Positions 1 through 9,600 of a DNA stretch of 36,234 nucleotides are shown here, in pieces. Within the stretch, counting starts at the first letter, position 1, and every line of letters starts with the position of its first letter. The DNA lies in the NCBI GenBank assembly GCA_009787355.1, contig WRGD01000140.1, positions 1 to 36,234 of the forward strand. Direction: 5' to 3'. The notes below the pieces were generated by a model, which worked only from the letters and a program-made list of their open reading frames with translations, was not told where the DNA came from and made no database searches. Origin of the DNA: Defluviitaleaceae bacterium. Its GTDB lineage: Bacteria; Bacillota; Clostridia; Lachnospirales; UBA5962. The position numbers were made by a program, and so were the translations under genes.

Positions 1-1
1 A

Positions 2-88
2 TTATGGAAAAATTGTGAGCGTACTTTACATAATTCTCTTCAAGCTCTTTCCCTTGCTTTTATTCATTTACTTTTGACTAGACTTTAG
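2..88 (+). pseudogene. IS5-like transposase, C-terminal tail only
   Basis: The first bases are an open frame ending at TAG 86-88 that encodes a tail beginning LWKNCERTLHNSLQ. This resembles the extreme C-terminus of DDE transposases of the IS5 group, where a VERTFSWL-type motif is followed by K-(N/D)-x-E and a hydrophobic last helix. Only the tail is inside the window, so whether the full gene is intact upstream is unknown. A second, decayed fragment of the same family lies on the minus strand near 30.4-30.6 kb and shares the LWKNCE-x-TLH string. Family assignment is by recognition of the motif, not by a search. Confidence 0.6.
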
Positions 89-175
89 ACAACTTCTTAG
101 AAGGATTGCTATTCTAAATATATAGTATTTATTGATGAATATTACGAATTAGATATAGACCACAGTTCTTTATTT

Positions 176-649
176 ATGGATTCTTTTATTGAGAGTATGA
201 TTTATTTATCAATCTACAAAATTTTAATTGAGTATTTAGAATTAAAAGATATTAAAAACATAATACACGAGTATTATAAAGAATATATGGAAGATAACAA
301 AGAACTTTTATTATCTACTGGAATAAGAATGTTTACAAATGAAAACATAGATATGTTGAGAGAATCTGCTTATTTAAGTGAAGAAATAAAATTCAAAGAT
401 GATTATATTGTTGAATTTCTTGATGAAAAAGAAAACTCTTATAACTTTGGTAATAACACACACAAATGTCCTATAAATGATTTTTTTATAAAACATAATG
501 CATCAGATTTAATGATTCATATATGTGAATTAGATTATATAAGAAGTGAATATATGAAGAGTGGTTTGGATAGAAAATATTGTTTAGCTAAAGGTGATAG
601 ATATTGTAGTTTTAGATGGAATAAAGGTAAAAAACCTATTTGGAGATAA
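176..649 (+). CDS. L-2-amino-thiazoline-4-carboxylate hydrolase-like protein, probably 5'-truncated
   Basis: This 157-residue acidic protein ends in a Gly-Asp-Arg-Tyr-Cys-Ser-Phe-Arg-Trp pattern (LAKGDRYCSFRW), with HxC upstream (HICELDYI). That fits the C-terminal signature of the ATC hydrolase family (PF14196), named for an enzyme that opens a thiazoline ring during L-cysteine formation; most members have unknown substrates. The ATG at 176 has no ribosome binding site. The same frame stays open back to 101, just after a TAG at 98-100, and upstream residues such as DEYYELDID look like real coding sequence. I infer that the 5' end was lost when the adjacent IS5-like element (tail at 2-88) inserted. 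The annotated start is therefore only the first available ATG. It is probably a non-functional remnant, although expression from a start donated by the element cannot be excluded. Confidence 0.55.
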   Translation: MDSFIESMIYLSIYKILIEYLELKDIKNIIHEYYKEYMEDNKELLLSTGIRMFTNENIDMLRESAYLSEEIKFKDDYIVEFLDEKENSYNFGNNTHKCPINDFFIKHNASDLMIHICELDYIRSEYMKSGLDRKYCLAKGDRYCSFRWNKGKKPIWR

Positions 650-699
650 AGTAGTAAAATTGTAAGTGAATGATTTTTATTTTCAAAAAAATCTTTTTT

Positions 700-745
700 A
701 AGTGTCAAATAATATGTAACCATGGTTACATATTATTTGACACTT
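700..745. repeat. 46-bp perfect palindrome
   Basis: Two 23-base arms meet with no spacer at the sequence ACCATGGT. Each arm begins or ends with AAGTGTCAAA / TTTGACACTT. The string TTTGACACTT recurs at 795-804, covering the -35 of the next promoter. The palindrome has no T-tract, so it is not a standard terminator. It may be an operator, a cruciform-forming site, or two abutted insertion-sequence ends. Confidence 0.85.
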
Positions 746-795
746 CTATAATCTACGAGAAAACTTTTTTAGGACATGACCTCAATTTCCACGGT

Positions 796-824
796 TTGAC
801 ACTTTTTTATGATTATTGTATAAT
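796..824 (+). promoter_or_regulatory. consensus sigma-A promoter for the kinase gene
   Basis: TTGACA (796-801) and TATAAT (819-824) are both perfect matches, separated by exactly 17 bases. The predicted start is about 831, leaving a leader of roughly 50 bases before the ATG at 884. Confidence 0.8.
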
Positions 825-883
825 ATTTTTTCGATTAATTAAACTAAATAAAGTATATTAGCAAGGTGGTAGGAGTACATTAT

Positions 884-2194
884 ATGTCTAACACACTTAT
901 AAATATAAACACAAGACTTGATATTGGTGATAATGATATTTGTATTGTAGAATCTTTTCTAGGTGGAGGTGGTCAGGGAGAAGTATATATGATTTCTACT
1001 TCTAAAGGTAAGTTTGCACTTAAATGGTATTTTAAGAGAAATCAAACAAAATTTTTGAAAAATTCTTTAAAAGAGTTAATAAATAGAGGTTCTCCAAACC
1101 ATACTTTTCTTTGGCCAATACAAATAGTAGAATATAAAGGACATTTTGGGTATATAATGAACCTTAGACCGGATAATTATAAAAAATCACAAAAATTATT
1201 AGATAGAGAATTTTCTCTAACATATACATCTGTTTGTAATGCTGTTCTTAGTTTATGTGATAGTTTTAGAAAATTACATGTAAAAGGTTTGTCGTATCAA
1301 GATATATCTTGGGGAAATTTATTTATAGACCCAATAAATGGTGAAATATTGATATGTGATAATGACAATGTATCTGTGCACGGGCAAGGAAAAGTAGGAA
1401 TAAGTGGAACATATGGTTTTATGGCACCAGAAATAGTACGTGGAGACCATGGGCCTGACCAGTATAGTGATTTATTTTCTTTGGCTGTTCTTATGTTTCA
1501 GCTTCTTTTTTTAGAACATCCTTTCAATGGCAAAAGATGGACGAAAATAGCTTGTTGGGATGATTTCGCAAAGAAAAAATTGTATGGCACAGAACCAATA
1601 TTTATATTCGATCCAAATAATCTAGAAAATAGACCGATGCCAGGAGTACAGGACAATGCTGAAATATTTTGGAATATGTATCCAGATTACATTAAAAATA
1701 ATTTCATAAAAGTATTTACAAAAGGTCTAATAGATAGAGAAAATGGTAGATTAATGGAAGAAATTTGGATGGATTCTTTTAGAAAGCTAAAAGAAAATAT
1801 ATTTCCTTGTCCTTATTGTGGTCGTGAAAATATTGCTTGTGAAAATATAAATACTGTATGTTGGGGTTCTAATTGCAAGAAAAAATTGGACAATCCACCA
1901 AAAATCAAAATTTCAATAGGTAAAAGAGAACGATACATAGTTCTAAACAAAGACACAAAATTATACTCATATCAACTAGAGGGAGGAGGATACGACGAAA
2001 ATTTTGCAAATAAAGTTGTAGGTGAAGTTACAAAATCTCCGAGTGGAAAGTGGGGAATACGAAATCTTACAAATTACAATTGGAATTACACAATAGGTGA
2101 TATAAAAAAACAAGTGGAACCAAACAAGGCATTTGTATTAACAAATAATATAGAAATAGATTTTGGAAAATCGAAAGGAATCATTATCAATTAA
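884..2194 (+). CDS. Hanks-type Ser/Thr protein kinase with C-terminal zinc ribbon (TerY-P-like)
   Basis: A 436-residue cytoplasmic kinase. The glycine loop GGGGQGEVY (about 27-35), ATP-binding lysine in ALKW (K47), catalytic loop YQDISWGN with D140 and N145, metal-binding D159 in CDND (in place of DFG), and GFMAPE (178-183) are all present, so it should be active. A four-cysteine ribbon (CPYCG ... CWGSNC, about 305-325) follows the kinase domain, then a beta-rich tail of about 100 residues. This kinase-plus-ribbon layout is known from TerY-P triads, in which it is encoded beside a vWA protein and a PP2C phosphatase. Neither partner is in this window. ATG 884 was chosen over an in-frame GTG at 866 because TAGGAG at 870-875 sits 8 bases upstream. 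A consensus promoter lies at 796-824. The substrate is unknown. Confidence 0.8.
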   Translation: MSNTLININTRLDIGDNDICIVESFLGGGGQGEVYMISTSKGKFALKWYFKRNQTKFLKNSLKELINRGSPNHTFLWPIQIVEYKGHFGYIMNLRPDNYKKSQKLLDREFSLTYTSVCNAVLSLCDSFRKLHVKGLSYQDISWGNLFIDPINGEILICDNDNVSVHGQGKVGISGTYGFMAPEIVRGDHGPDQYSDLFSLAVLMFQLLFLEHPFNGKRWTKIACWDDFAKKKLYGTEPIFIFDPNNLENRPMPGVQDNAEIFWNMYPDYIKNNFIKVFTKGLIDRENGRLMEEIWMDSFRKLKENIFPCPYCGRENIACENINTVCWGSNCKKKLDNPPKIKISIGKRERYIVLNKDTKLYSYQLEGGGYDENFANKVVGEVTKSPSGKWGIRNLTNYNWNYTIGDIKKQVEPNKAFVLTNNIEIDFGKSKGIIIN

Positions 2195-2233
2195 ATTTTT
2201 AATCTTACAATTTTAAAAAATAAAGAGGTTTTG

Positions 2234-3706
2234 ATGAATAGACCTTTATTTTTATCTTTAATTTTTTTGTGTTTTGGAATTTTAACAGGATTGTTTTTTT
2301 CAAATATATTTTATGTTTTTACTTTTTCTATACTTTGTATATGTTTTGTTCTTTACAAATCGTACAAAACAAAGATTGTAATATTGTTTATAGTATTTTA
2401 TTTTGTTGGATATTTTGGTATTTTGCAAAATATAACTCCCAAAAATTTATTTTTAGAAGAGTTAGCATTAGATAATAACTTTTTTTATATAAATGGAGTA
2501 GTACAATCTATATCTATTACAAATAATGGTAGAGAACGTGTAAATTTTTTAGCTAAATCTTTTTATACAGAAAATTACAGAATATATGAACGTTTATTAA
2601 TACAAGTAATATTGCCGCATGGAGAGAGTACAGAAATAGGACAAAATCTTTTGTTATATGGAAATTTACTTATCCCAATCGATGAAACATTAAATGGTTT
2701 TAATCAATTTAGATTTTTACGTACACGTGGTATATATTATACAATATTTCCAAGAAAAGTAGACTATATAGGCCAAATAACAAACTTGAATACTATTTTG
2801 CAAAGTTTTAGAAATAGAGTTTTAAATGTTTTTGATAAAAATCTACCACATGATCAAGCATCCGTATTAAAATCTATGATTATGGGAGATAGAAGTGATA
2901 TAGAACCAGAGATTTTAGAAGCATTTCGAGTATCTGGGCTTTATCATATACTTGTTGTTAGTGGTCTTCATATTTCTATTATTATGGTTTCTATAAATAG
3001 TTTACTTTCTAAATTTTTTCACAAAAAAATAAGTGCTATTATAAGTCTGTTAATTATAATTTTATATGCTTTTATGATAGGTAGTGTTTCTGTATATCGT
3101 GCTAGTATTATGGCTGCTGTATTAGTTTTTTCAAAAATAGTAGATAGAGATAAAGATTTTATTACATCTATATCTTTTTCCGCTATATTGTTACTGTTTT
3201 ATAGACCTTTATTTTTATTTGACCTTGGTTTTTTATTATCTTTTTCATCTGTTTTTGCAATTGCAATAGGACAAAAGCCTACAGAAAATTTTTTGTCCTA
3301 TATTTTTATAAAAATACGAATAAAGAAGATGTTGAGTAAAAATTTAATAACATCTATAGCTACGACTGTCTGTATTTTTCTTGTTCTTAGTCCTATTTTT
3401 TCATATTATTTTAATAGAATTATGACATATTCTATTATTACAAATATAGCTGTTATGTTCCTTGGAAAGATACTAGTTATTATAGGATTTTTAGTTGGCA
3501 TATTTGGAGTATTCTTCCCTGTTATTGCTAGCTTTTTTTCTGGTAGTATATATTTTATATCTAGCTTTTATATTTTAGTTGCAAATTTTGTATATAATAT
3601 GCCTTTTGCAACAATACGTACTAATACTCCACACATTTTAGTAATTCTAATTTATTATTTACTTTTAATATATTTTTTTGTATGGTTTAAAAAACCTAAA
3701 ACATAA
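2234..3706 (+). CDS. comEC: ComEC/Rec2-family DNA uptake channel protein, without beta-lactamase-like domain
   Basis: A 490-residue polytopic membrane protein. Hydrophobic N-terminal segments and a soluble DUF4131-like region (about 1-160) are followed by the Competence domain, whose signature HILVVSGLHISII begins near residue 236, and then many membrane spans to the end. ComEC forms the inner-membrane channel that carries single-stranded DNA during transformation. Full-length ComEC proteins are about 750 residues and end in a metallo-beta-lactamase-like domain thought to degrade one strand. That domain is absent here and no MBL gene adjoins. The start is ATG 2234, with AAAGAGG 5 bases upstream; TTG 2231 is an alternative. 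The short gap after the kinase gene suggests co-transcription. No other competence gene is in the window. Confidence 0.85.
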   Translation: MNRPLFLSLIFLCFGILTGLFFSNIFYVFTFSILCICFVLYKSYKTKIVILFIVFYFVGYFGILQNITPKNLFLEELALDNNFFYINGVVQSISITNNGRERVNFLAKSFYTENYRIYERLLIQVILPHGESTEIGQNLLLYGNLLIPIDETLNGFNQFRFLRTRGIYYTIFPRKVDYIGQITNLNTILQSFRNRVLNVFDKNLPHDQASVLKSMIMGDRSDIEPEILEAFRVSGLYHILVVSGLHISIIMVSINSLLSKFFHKKISAIISLLIIILYAFMIGSVSVYRASIMAAVLVFSKIVDRDKDFITSISFSAILLLFYRPLFLFDLGFLLSFSSVFAIAIGQKPTENFLSYIFIKIRIKKMLSKNLITSIATTVCIFLVLSPIFSYYFNRIMTYSIITNIAVMFLGKILVIIGFLVGIFGVFFPVIASFFSGSIYFISSFYILVANFVYNMPFATIRTNTPHILVILIYYLLLIYFFVWFKKPKT

Positions 3707-3762
3707 ATAAATTAATACTAAATTAAGTTAACAAAAATTAAAAAAATTACTTAATATACTTA

Positions 3763-3791
3763 TTGAAAAAATATAAAATAAATGATATAAT
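3763..3791 (+). promoter_or_regulatory. sigma-A promoter of 6S RNA
   Basis: TTGAAA (3763-3768) and TATAAT (3786-3791) are separated by 17 bases. This places the transcription start near 3798-3802, exactly where the terminal stem of the 6S RNA begins. Confidence 0.75.
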
Positions 3792-3798
3792 ATATTTA

Positions 3799-3972
3799 CA
3801 ATCTAAGATGTTCGACAAACCTTTATTTTGAACCTACACTTTTAAACTGGGACTCTAACATAATTTGTGCAAACTTCGGGCCTCGATGTTAGTGGAAGGA
3901 GAATGTACAATTGCGGATACCCACCTAGCTTTTGCTAGGAGTCAAAATACGGGACCGACATCTTGGATTTTT
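3799..3972 (+). ncRNA. ssrS: 6S RNA
   Basis: This gene-free stretch folds into a long rod. The 5' strand CTAAGATGTTCGAC closes with the 3' strand CCGACATCTTGG, and the segment between them can form further paired arms around an open region. The ends match the classical 6S RNA ends (GATGTTCG ... CGGCATCT in E. coli). 6S RNA mimics an open promoter and sequesters the housekeeping RNA polymerase in stationary phase; pRNA synthesis releases it. A good promoter sits immediately upstream and a T-rich stretch (ATTTTTATATTTTT) follows the closing stem. The exact ends are estimates. The flanking genes have their own ribosome binding sites and do not look regulated by it in cis. Confidence 0.8.
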
Positions 3973-4116
3973 ATATTTTTAAAAATTCTAAAATAAAATT
4001 ACAAAAATCTCATTGAACTTTCCTTATAATCCTAAGTATATACACATAAATTCTTGAATATATTTAATAACAAAAATCATTTTAAAAAACAATATTTTAT
4101 TTTTCGGAGGAATAAA

Positions 4117-6489
4117 ATGAAAACTCTACTTTTTTTATTCTTTATTATATTTTTAACATCTTGTTCTAATGAAGCATCTGCAAATTTTATAAAACAAGAT
4201 TACATAGAAACTGTAGGAGATAATACTCCAGTATCTCGTGCTTTTGTTGCAAAAATGTTATCACATATAGTAGATGATATTAGGACTATTTATAGTATGG
4301 ACATTTATGCAAATTTTAATGATGTTTCATCTGATATGTGGTATTTTAATTATATTAACACAGTATATGCAAGAAATATAATGAGAGGTACAGGTATAAA
4401 TTTCGAGCCAAATGAACCTCTTACCTTAGAGAAAGCACAAATTATTTTAAACAATATAAATGCAAACATAAATTTAAACATAACAGAAGAAAATAAAGAT
4501 TCTCCTATATCTCATGCTTTATGGAATAGACTCTATATAAGAGCACTACAAAATTTAAGTGGTGAAGAAACTGTAGAACAACGTTTTGGAATAAGAGAGC
4601 AAAATATAATAATACTTGCAACAGAAGAGAACAATCCAGCTCTAGAAAATGGCAATGTAATAACAAATAGAGGTGTTTTTTCATCTGTAGGAATATCAAA
4701 CCGAGATTTTCTAGACACAGAAATAACAGCTTTAACAAAAGGACAAGACATAATAACAGTTATAGATATTATTACAAATTCTCCAATATTAGAATATGTT
4801 TATGTTATAAATGGTGGTGATAATTTCACGATTTTTAAAGGTGGTGTTGAGCGTATTTTTAGTGGTGAAAACACCTTATCTTTTGGAGATATTGCAAGTA
4901 TACAAATACAAAATGGAGTTGTTTTAGAATATGTTTTACACAATAATATTATACAAAATAATACAATAGAAAGAGTAGGAAGCAATTTTATAGAAATATC
5001 TGGGTATGGCAGAATTGCAACAGCTGAAAATTTTTCTGTTTATAATCAAACGCAAAATTTGCGTTGGCAAAATAGACAAAATTTAATAGTAGGTACAAGT
5101 ATTGCAAGATTTATTATTGAAAACGATGAATTAGTAGCAGCAGTAATAACACAAAGACCAATACCTAGGTATTTACGTGTCGCTTTAAATACAACAAATT
5201 TTGAAAGTCTTATCCACAATGAAGTTACTGTAACCTCTGATACTTATTTTACAATAACGGATAAAAACGGAACTACAACATATTCTCCAAATGAAATAGT
5301 AACTTTTAGCACAGAAAACAAAATAGCTGGTTATAGAGCACACATACAGCCATATCAAGGAAGAATACAAATTTTGAGTATACAAAGAGCATGGCCAAGT
5401 AGCGAAAGTCCAAAATACTATGGTAGTATACAAATAACTTATGAGGGAACAGGTTTTTCTGTAATAAATATAGTACCATTAGAAGAATATTTAAAATCTG
5501 TTGTACCTAGTGAAATGCCTAGTAGTTTTGGTGTAGAAGCATCTATGATTCAAGCTGTAACAGCAAGAAGTTACGCTTACGGACAATTTTTAGCAAATAG
5601 AATGTCAAATATAGGGGCTAATTTAGAAGATTCTGTTATGAGTCAAGTATATAACAATATACCTGAAAATGATGTTTCGGTAGAGGCTGTCAGAAATACA
5701 GTAGGTCAAATATTATCGTATAATGGAAATGTAATAAATGCAAACTTTTTTTCTACATCAGCAGGAGTTACAGCAAATAATGGAGATGTTTGGGCAAATC
5801 TTGGTAGATTACCTTCTGCTACACAACCCTTTTTAACATCTGTTAGACAATATTTAAACAATGATTTTGGTGATTTATCGAACGAAGAAAATGCAAGAGT
5901 TTTTTTTAACAATCTTGAAATCGAATCATACGATGATAATTCCCCATGGTTTAGATGGAACGTGACAATGACACCAGAGCAAATTACAAATAGTATTAAT
6001 AGAGAATTACAAAATAGATTTAATACTAATCCATTTTTAATAAAAACATTAATGACAGATGGCACTTTTAAAAGTGAACCTATACATACAATAGGTGAAT
6101 TTGTAAATATAGAAGTAGCTAAAAGAGGAACTGGTGGTAATATAATGGAGCTTGTAGTACATGGTAGCGAAAATACAATAAAAATAATAACAGAATTTAA
6201 TATACGAATGCTTTTAGCTCCAAGAAGTGAAACTGAAGATATAATTTTAAGAAGATGGGATGGTACAAATATTACTAATTTTAATATGTTACCTAGTGCA
6301 TTTTTCACAATTGAAAGATTAACAAATGCAGAGGGCGATATCTTGGAAGTAAGATTTGTAGGTGGAGGCTTTGGTCATGGAGTAGGAATGAGTCAATACG
6401 GAGCCAGAGGTATGTTAGATAGAGGATATAATTATTTGCAAATACTTTTACATTTTTATACTGGTGTAGATGTTGTTACAATAGAGTAA
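4117..6489 (+). CDS. SpoIID/LytB-domain lipoprotein with N-terminal SLH-like repeats
   Basis: A 790-residue exported protein. The N-terminus MKTLLFLFFIIFLTSCSN is a lipoprotein signal peptide with lipobox LTSC, so it should be anchored by Cys17. An SLH-like region (about 40-110: SRAFVAKML ... DMWYFNYI) could bind cell-wall polymers. A long linker leads to the SpoIID domain, starting near residue 450 (PLEEYLKSVVPSEMP, then AVTARSYAYGQ) and ending with GGGFGHGVGMSQYGARGM near 750. SpoIID is a lytic transglycosylase that removes denuded glycan strands during engulfment. LytB relatives modify vegetative amidases, so the role here could be either. ATG 4117 was chosen because CGGAGG at 4105-4110 precedes it; an upstream in-frame ATG at 4054 has no such site and would bury the signal peptide. 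Confidence 0.85.
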   Translation: MKTLLFLFFIIFLTSCSNEASANFIKQDYIETVGDNTPVSRAFVAKMLSHIVDDIRTIYSMDIYANFNDVSSDMWYFNYINTVYARNIMRGTGINFEPNEPLTLEKAQIILNNINANINLNITEENKDSPISHALWNRLYIRALQNLSGEETVEQRFGIREQNIIILATEENNPALENGNVITNRGVFSSVGISNRDFLDTEITALTKGQDIITVIDIITNSPILEYVYVINGGDNFTIFKGGVERIFSGENTLSFGDIASIQIQNGVVLEYVLHNNIIQNNTIERVGSNFIEISGYGRIATAENFSVYNQTQNLRWQNRQNLIVGTSIARFIIENDELVAAVITQRPIPRYLRVALNTTNFESLIHNEVTVTSDTYFTITDKNGTTTYSPNEIVTFSTENKIAGYRAHIQPYQGRIQILSIQRAWPSSESPKYYGSIQITYEGTGFSVINIVPLEEYLKSVVPSEMPSSFGVEASMIQAVTARSYAYGQFLANRMSNIGANLEDSVMSQVYNNIPENDVSVEAVRNTVGQILSYNGNVINANFFSTSAGVTANNGDVWANLGRLPSATQPFLTSVRQYLNNDFGDLSNEENARVFFNNLEIESYDDNSPWFRWNVTMTPEQITNSINRELQNRFNTNPFLIKTLMTDGTFKSEPIHTIGEFVNIEVAKRGTGGNIMELVVHGSENTIKIITEFNIRMLLAPRSETEDIILRRWDGTNITNFNMLPSAFFTIERLTNAEGDILEVRFVGGGFGHGVGMSQYGARGMLDRGYNYLQILLHFYTGVDVVTIE

Positions 6490-6570
6490 AATAAATTCTC
6501 AAATAATATTTAATTTTTAAAAAGATTTAAAAATATTAAATCTGGGTACATGATAAAAATATATAAACTG

Positions 6571-6579
6571 TGGTATAAT
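6571..6579 (+). promoter_or_regulatory. extended -10 promoter for addB
   Basis: TGGTATAAT is an extended -10 element (TG-n-TATAAT) about 57 bases before the addB start. No clear -35 is visible, which is common for extended -10 promoters. Confidence 0.5.
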
Positions 6580-6635
6580 TTAAGGAATGGTTTTAGACGA
6601 TATAAAATAGAGGACTTTTATAACTGTGAGGATTT

Positions 6636-9600
6636 ATGAATATTAATTTTATACTAGGTAGAGCTGGTACTGGAAAAAGTACAAAAATTTTAAAGGAAAT
6701 GATAGAAAATAAAAATAATACAGTTTTTATAGTACCAGAACAATATTCATTATCCGCTGAAAAAGATTTACTTGATTTTACAAAAGCAACAAATGTAAAT
6801 GTACTTAGCTTTAAAAGACTTAGTATTAAAATTTTTTACGAATTTGGATTAAAAGATAAAGTAATACTAGATGATGTTGCAAAGGCTATGTTACTTAGAA
6901 AAATAATGATAGATGTTAAAAAAAATTTAGTATATTATAAAAATATAAAAATAACACAAGGTTTTATACAAAAATTAAGTCATACAATATCTATGTTAGA
7001 AGCTGGTGGACTTGGGCAACTTAATACATCTATAAATTCTCTAGATACAAATATTTACTACAAAACAAAAGATATATTATTAATATACAATACTTTTATA
7101 GAATATACACAAAATAATTATATATCTACAGAACAGGCATTAGATATCACAGCTCAGAAAATTAAAAATAGTAATTTTTTAAAAAACACAGATATTTATA
7201 TAGATTCTTTTAACTCTTTTACAAATTTAGAATATAAAGTTTTGACAGAATTATTTGCTATATCTAACAAATCTACAATTATACTTACAACAGATATAGA
7301 TAATTTTGAAATAGAAAAAAGCGATATTTTTTTTGAAACAAAAACAACTTTGTCTAAATTATATAGCATTTGCAAAAAATTAAACGCAAAAATAGAAAAT
7401 ATATTTTTAACAAAAAATGTTCGCCATAAAGACAACGATGAAATGTTAGAATTTGAAAAAAATATATTCGAAATTAATCATAGCTTTTCATATAAAACAA
7501 ACAATATAAAATTTCACGAATATAATACAATTTATGACGAAGTTTTTGGGATTACAACAGATATATTTAAACTCTTAGAAGATGGTTATAAATTTTCGGA
7601 TATAGCAATAATAATTCCAGAAAAATACCATTTATATGTAGAAAATATCTTTAAAGAAGTAAAAATACCATTTTTTATAGATAAAACAAAGGATATATCT
7701 ACTCATCCAATTATAAATACTTTAAAAAATGCTATAGAGATTGTAATAAATGGTTGGTCTGCTGATAATGTATTTTCTTTTTTAAAAAGTGGATTAATTG
7801 ATATAGAATATGAAGATATAGATTTAGTGGAAAATTATGTGCTTGCATATAATATAAAAAATTATAAATGGAAATTAGATTGGCAATACAAAGTACCTTG
7901 GGCAAGTGAAGAAGATAACGAAAAAATATTAAAATATATTAATATAGTGAAATTGGATATATTAGGAATTTTGGTTCCATTTGAAGAAGCATTTAAAAAC
8001 AAAACTGTGGAAGAAACGGTATTAGGTATTTTTAAAGCAATGCAAAGTGCTAATATTTTTAAAAATATCTTAATCGATCAAAATATAGAACTAAAAAAAG
8101 AAAATATTTTGGTATATAACAAACTTGTAAACTTATTTGAAATAATGTCAGAATTTTTAGGAGATAAAAAAATAAGTAAAAAAGAGTTTTTGGAAATAAT
8201 AGACTCTGGCTCTTTAAAATCTACAAGAGGAAAAATACCGGAGATTTCAAATTCTATATTAGTAGCAAGTTTTGAAAGAAGTAAATTGCCAAATGTATCT
8301 TGTATTTTTGCTGTTGGTATCTCTTTTGCTTTTGAAAATTCAAATTATTCTTTATATAGTGATATTGAAAAAGCAAAAGTAAATAGTTTTGGAGCAAATT
8401 TAATATTAGAAAATGATATATTGTTTGAAAATAATTTTAAACTTTATAGTCATTTTTCAAAACCTAGCAAAAAACTTTTTATATCATATTCAAAAAAGGA
8501 TATAAAAGGCTCTGAACTTCAAACTTCTCCAATTGTTACAATATTAAAAAATAAAAATATATCTGACGATGTAAAACATAAAAAAATAACTAAAAATCTA
8601 CTTTTTAAAAAGCTTTGTGAAGATATACATAATTATTACAAAGATATATCTAAAAATGAAGTATCAAAAGAAGTATTACAGTTATATTCATATTTTTTGA
8701 AAAAAGGGTACAATTTAAAAAAAATAGAAGAACTATCAAAAGGCATACAAATTCCAACTCTATCAAAAGAAAATATAAACCTTCTATATAAAGAAAGAAT
8801 AAATACAAGTATTTCGAAATTAGAAAAATATGCTGTATGTCCATATTCATATTTTGCAAGATATAATTTGAGAGCATCGGAACGTAAAATTTTCGAGTTT
8901 AGTAAATTGCAAACAGGAGATATATATCACCAATTATTAAATGATTTTTTCAAAAATACAAATTACAATTTGAGAACTATAACAAGGGATGATATAGCTA
9001 AAATTGTAAATGAAATAATGATAAATATAAAAGATAAATATAAAGTTTTTGTAGAAAATCCAAAAGAATCACATATTTTGAAAAGATTAGAAAATATAGC
9101 TATGAAGTCTATTTGGGCTCTTTCAAAACAATATGCACAAGGTGATTTCGAAATATTTGATACAGAAGTAGAATTTGGAAAAGAAAATATACAGAGTATA
9201 GTGGTTGACATAAATGATAAAAACAAATTTGTAATAAATGGTAAAATAGATAGAATAGATATTCTACAAAAAGATGAAAACAAATTTGTAAAAATTATCG
9301 ATTATAAATCTAGCGAAAGAAGATTACAAGAGAAAGATATAAATATAGGTATAGGGTTACAGCTTATTGTATATTTAAAATCTATTTTGGAACAAAAAAA
9401 ATTTTTTAAAAACGACAATATTATTCCTGCAGGTATTTTTTATTTTGTATTAGATAATCCTTTTTTAGAAAATTTGACAAATGATATTATAAGTCATACT
9501 GATATATTAGAAAAAAAAATTTTAGAAGAATTTTCTATGAACGGTTTTATTTTAGATGACACAATAGTTTTAGATGCAATTCAAAAAGAAATAAAAGTTA

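Noticed and set aside
3799-3972. Riboswitch in front of the SpoIID-like gene
   Set aside because: The fold closes on itself with 6S-type ends, has its own promoter, and is followed by about 145 bases before the next ATG with no expression-platform hairpin.
5706-6308. 200-codon minus-strand open frame inside the SpoIID-like gene
   Set aside because: It is an AT-bias shadow with hydrophobic low-complexity translation and no ribosome binding site, opposite a well-conserved domain.
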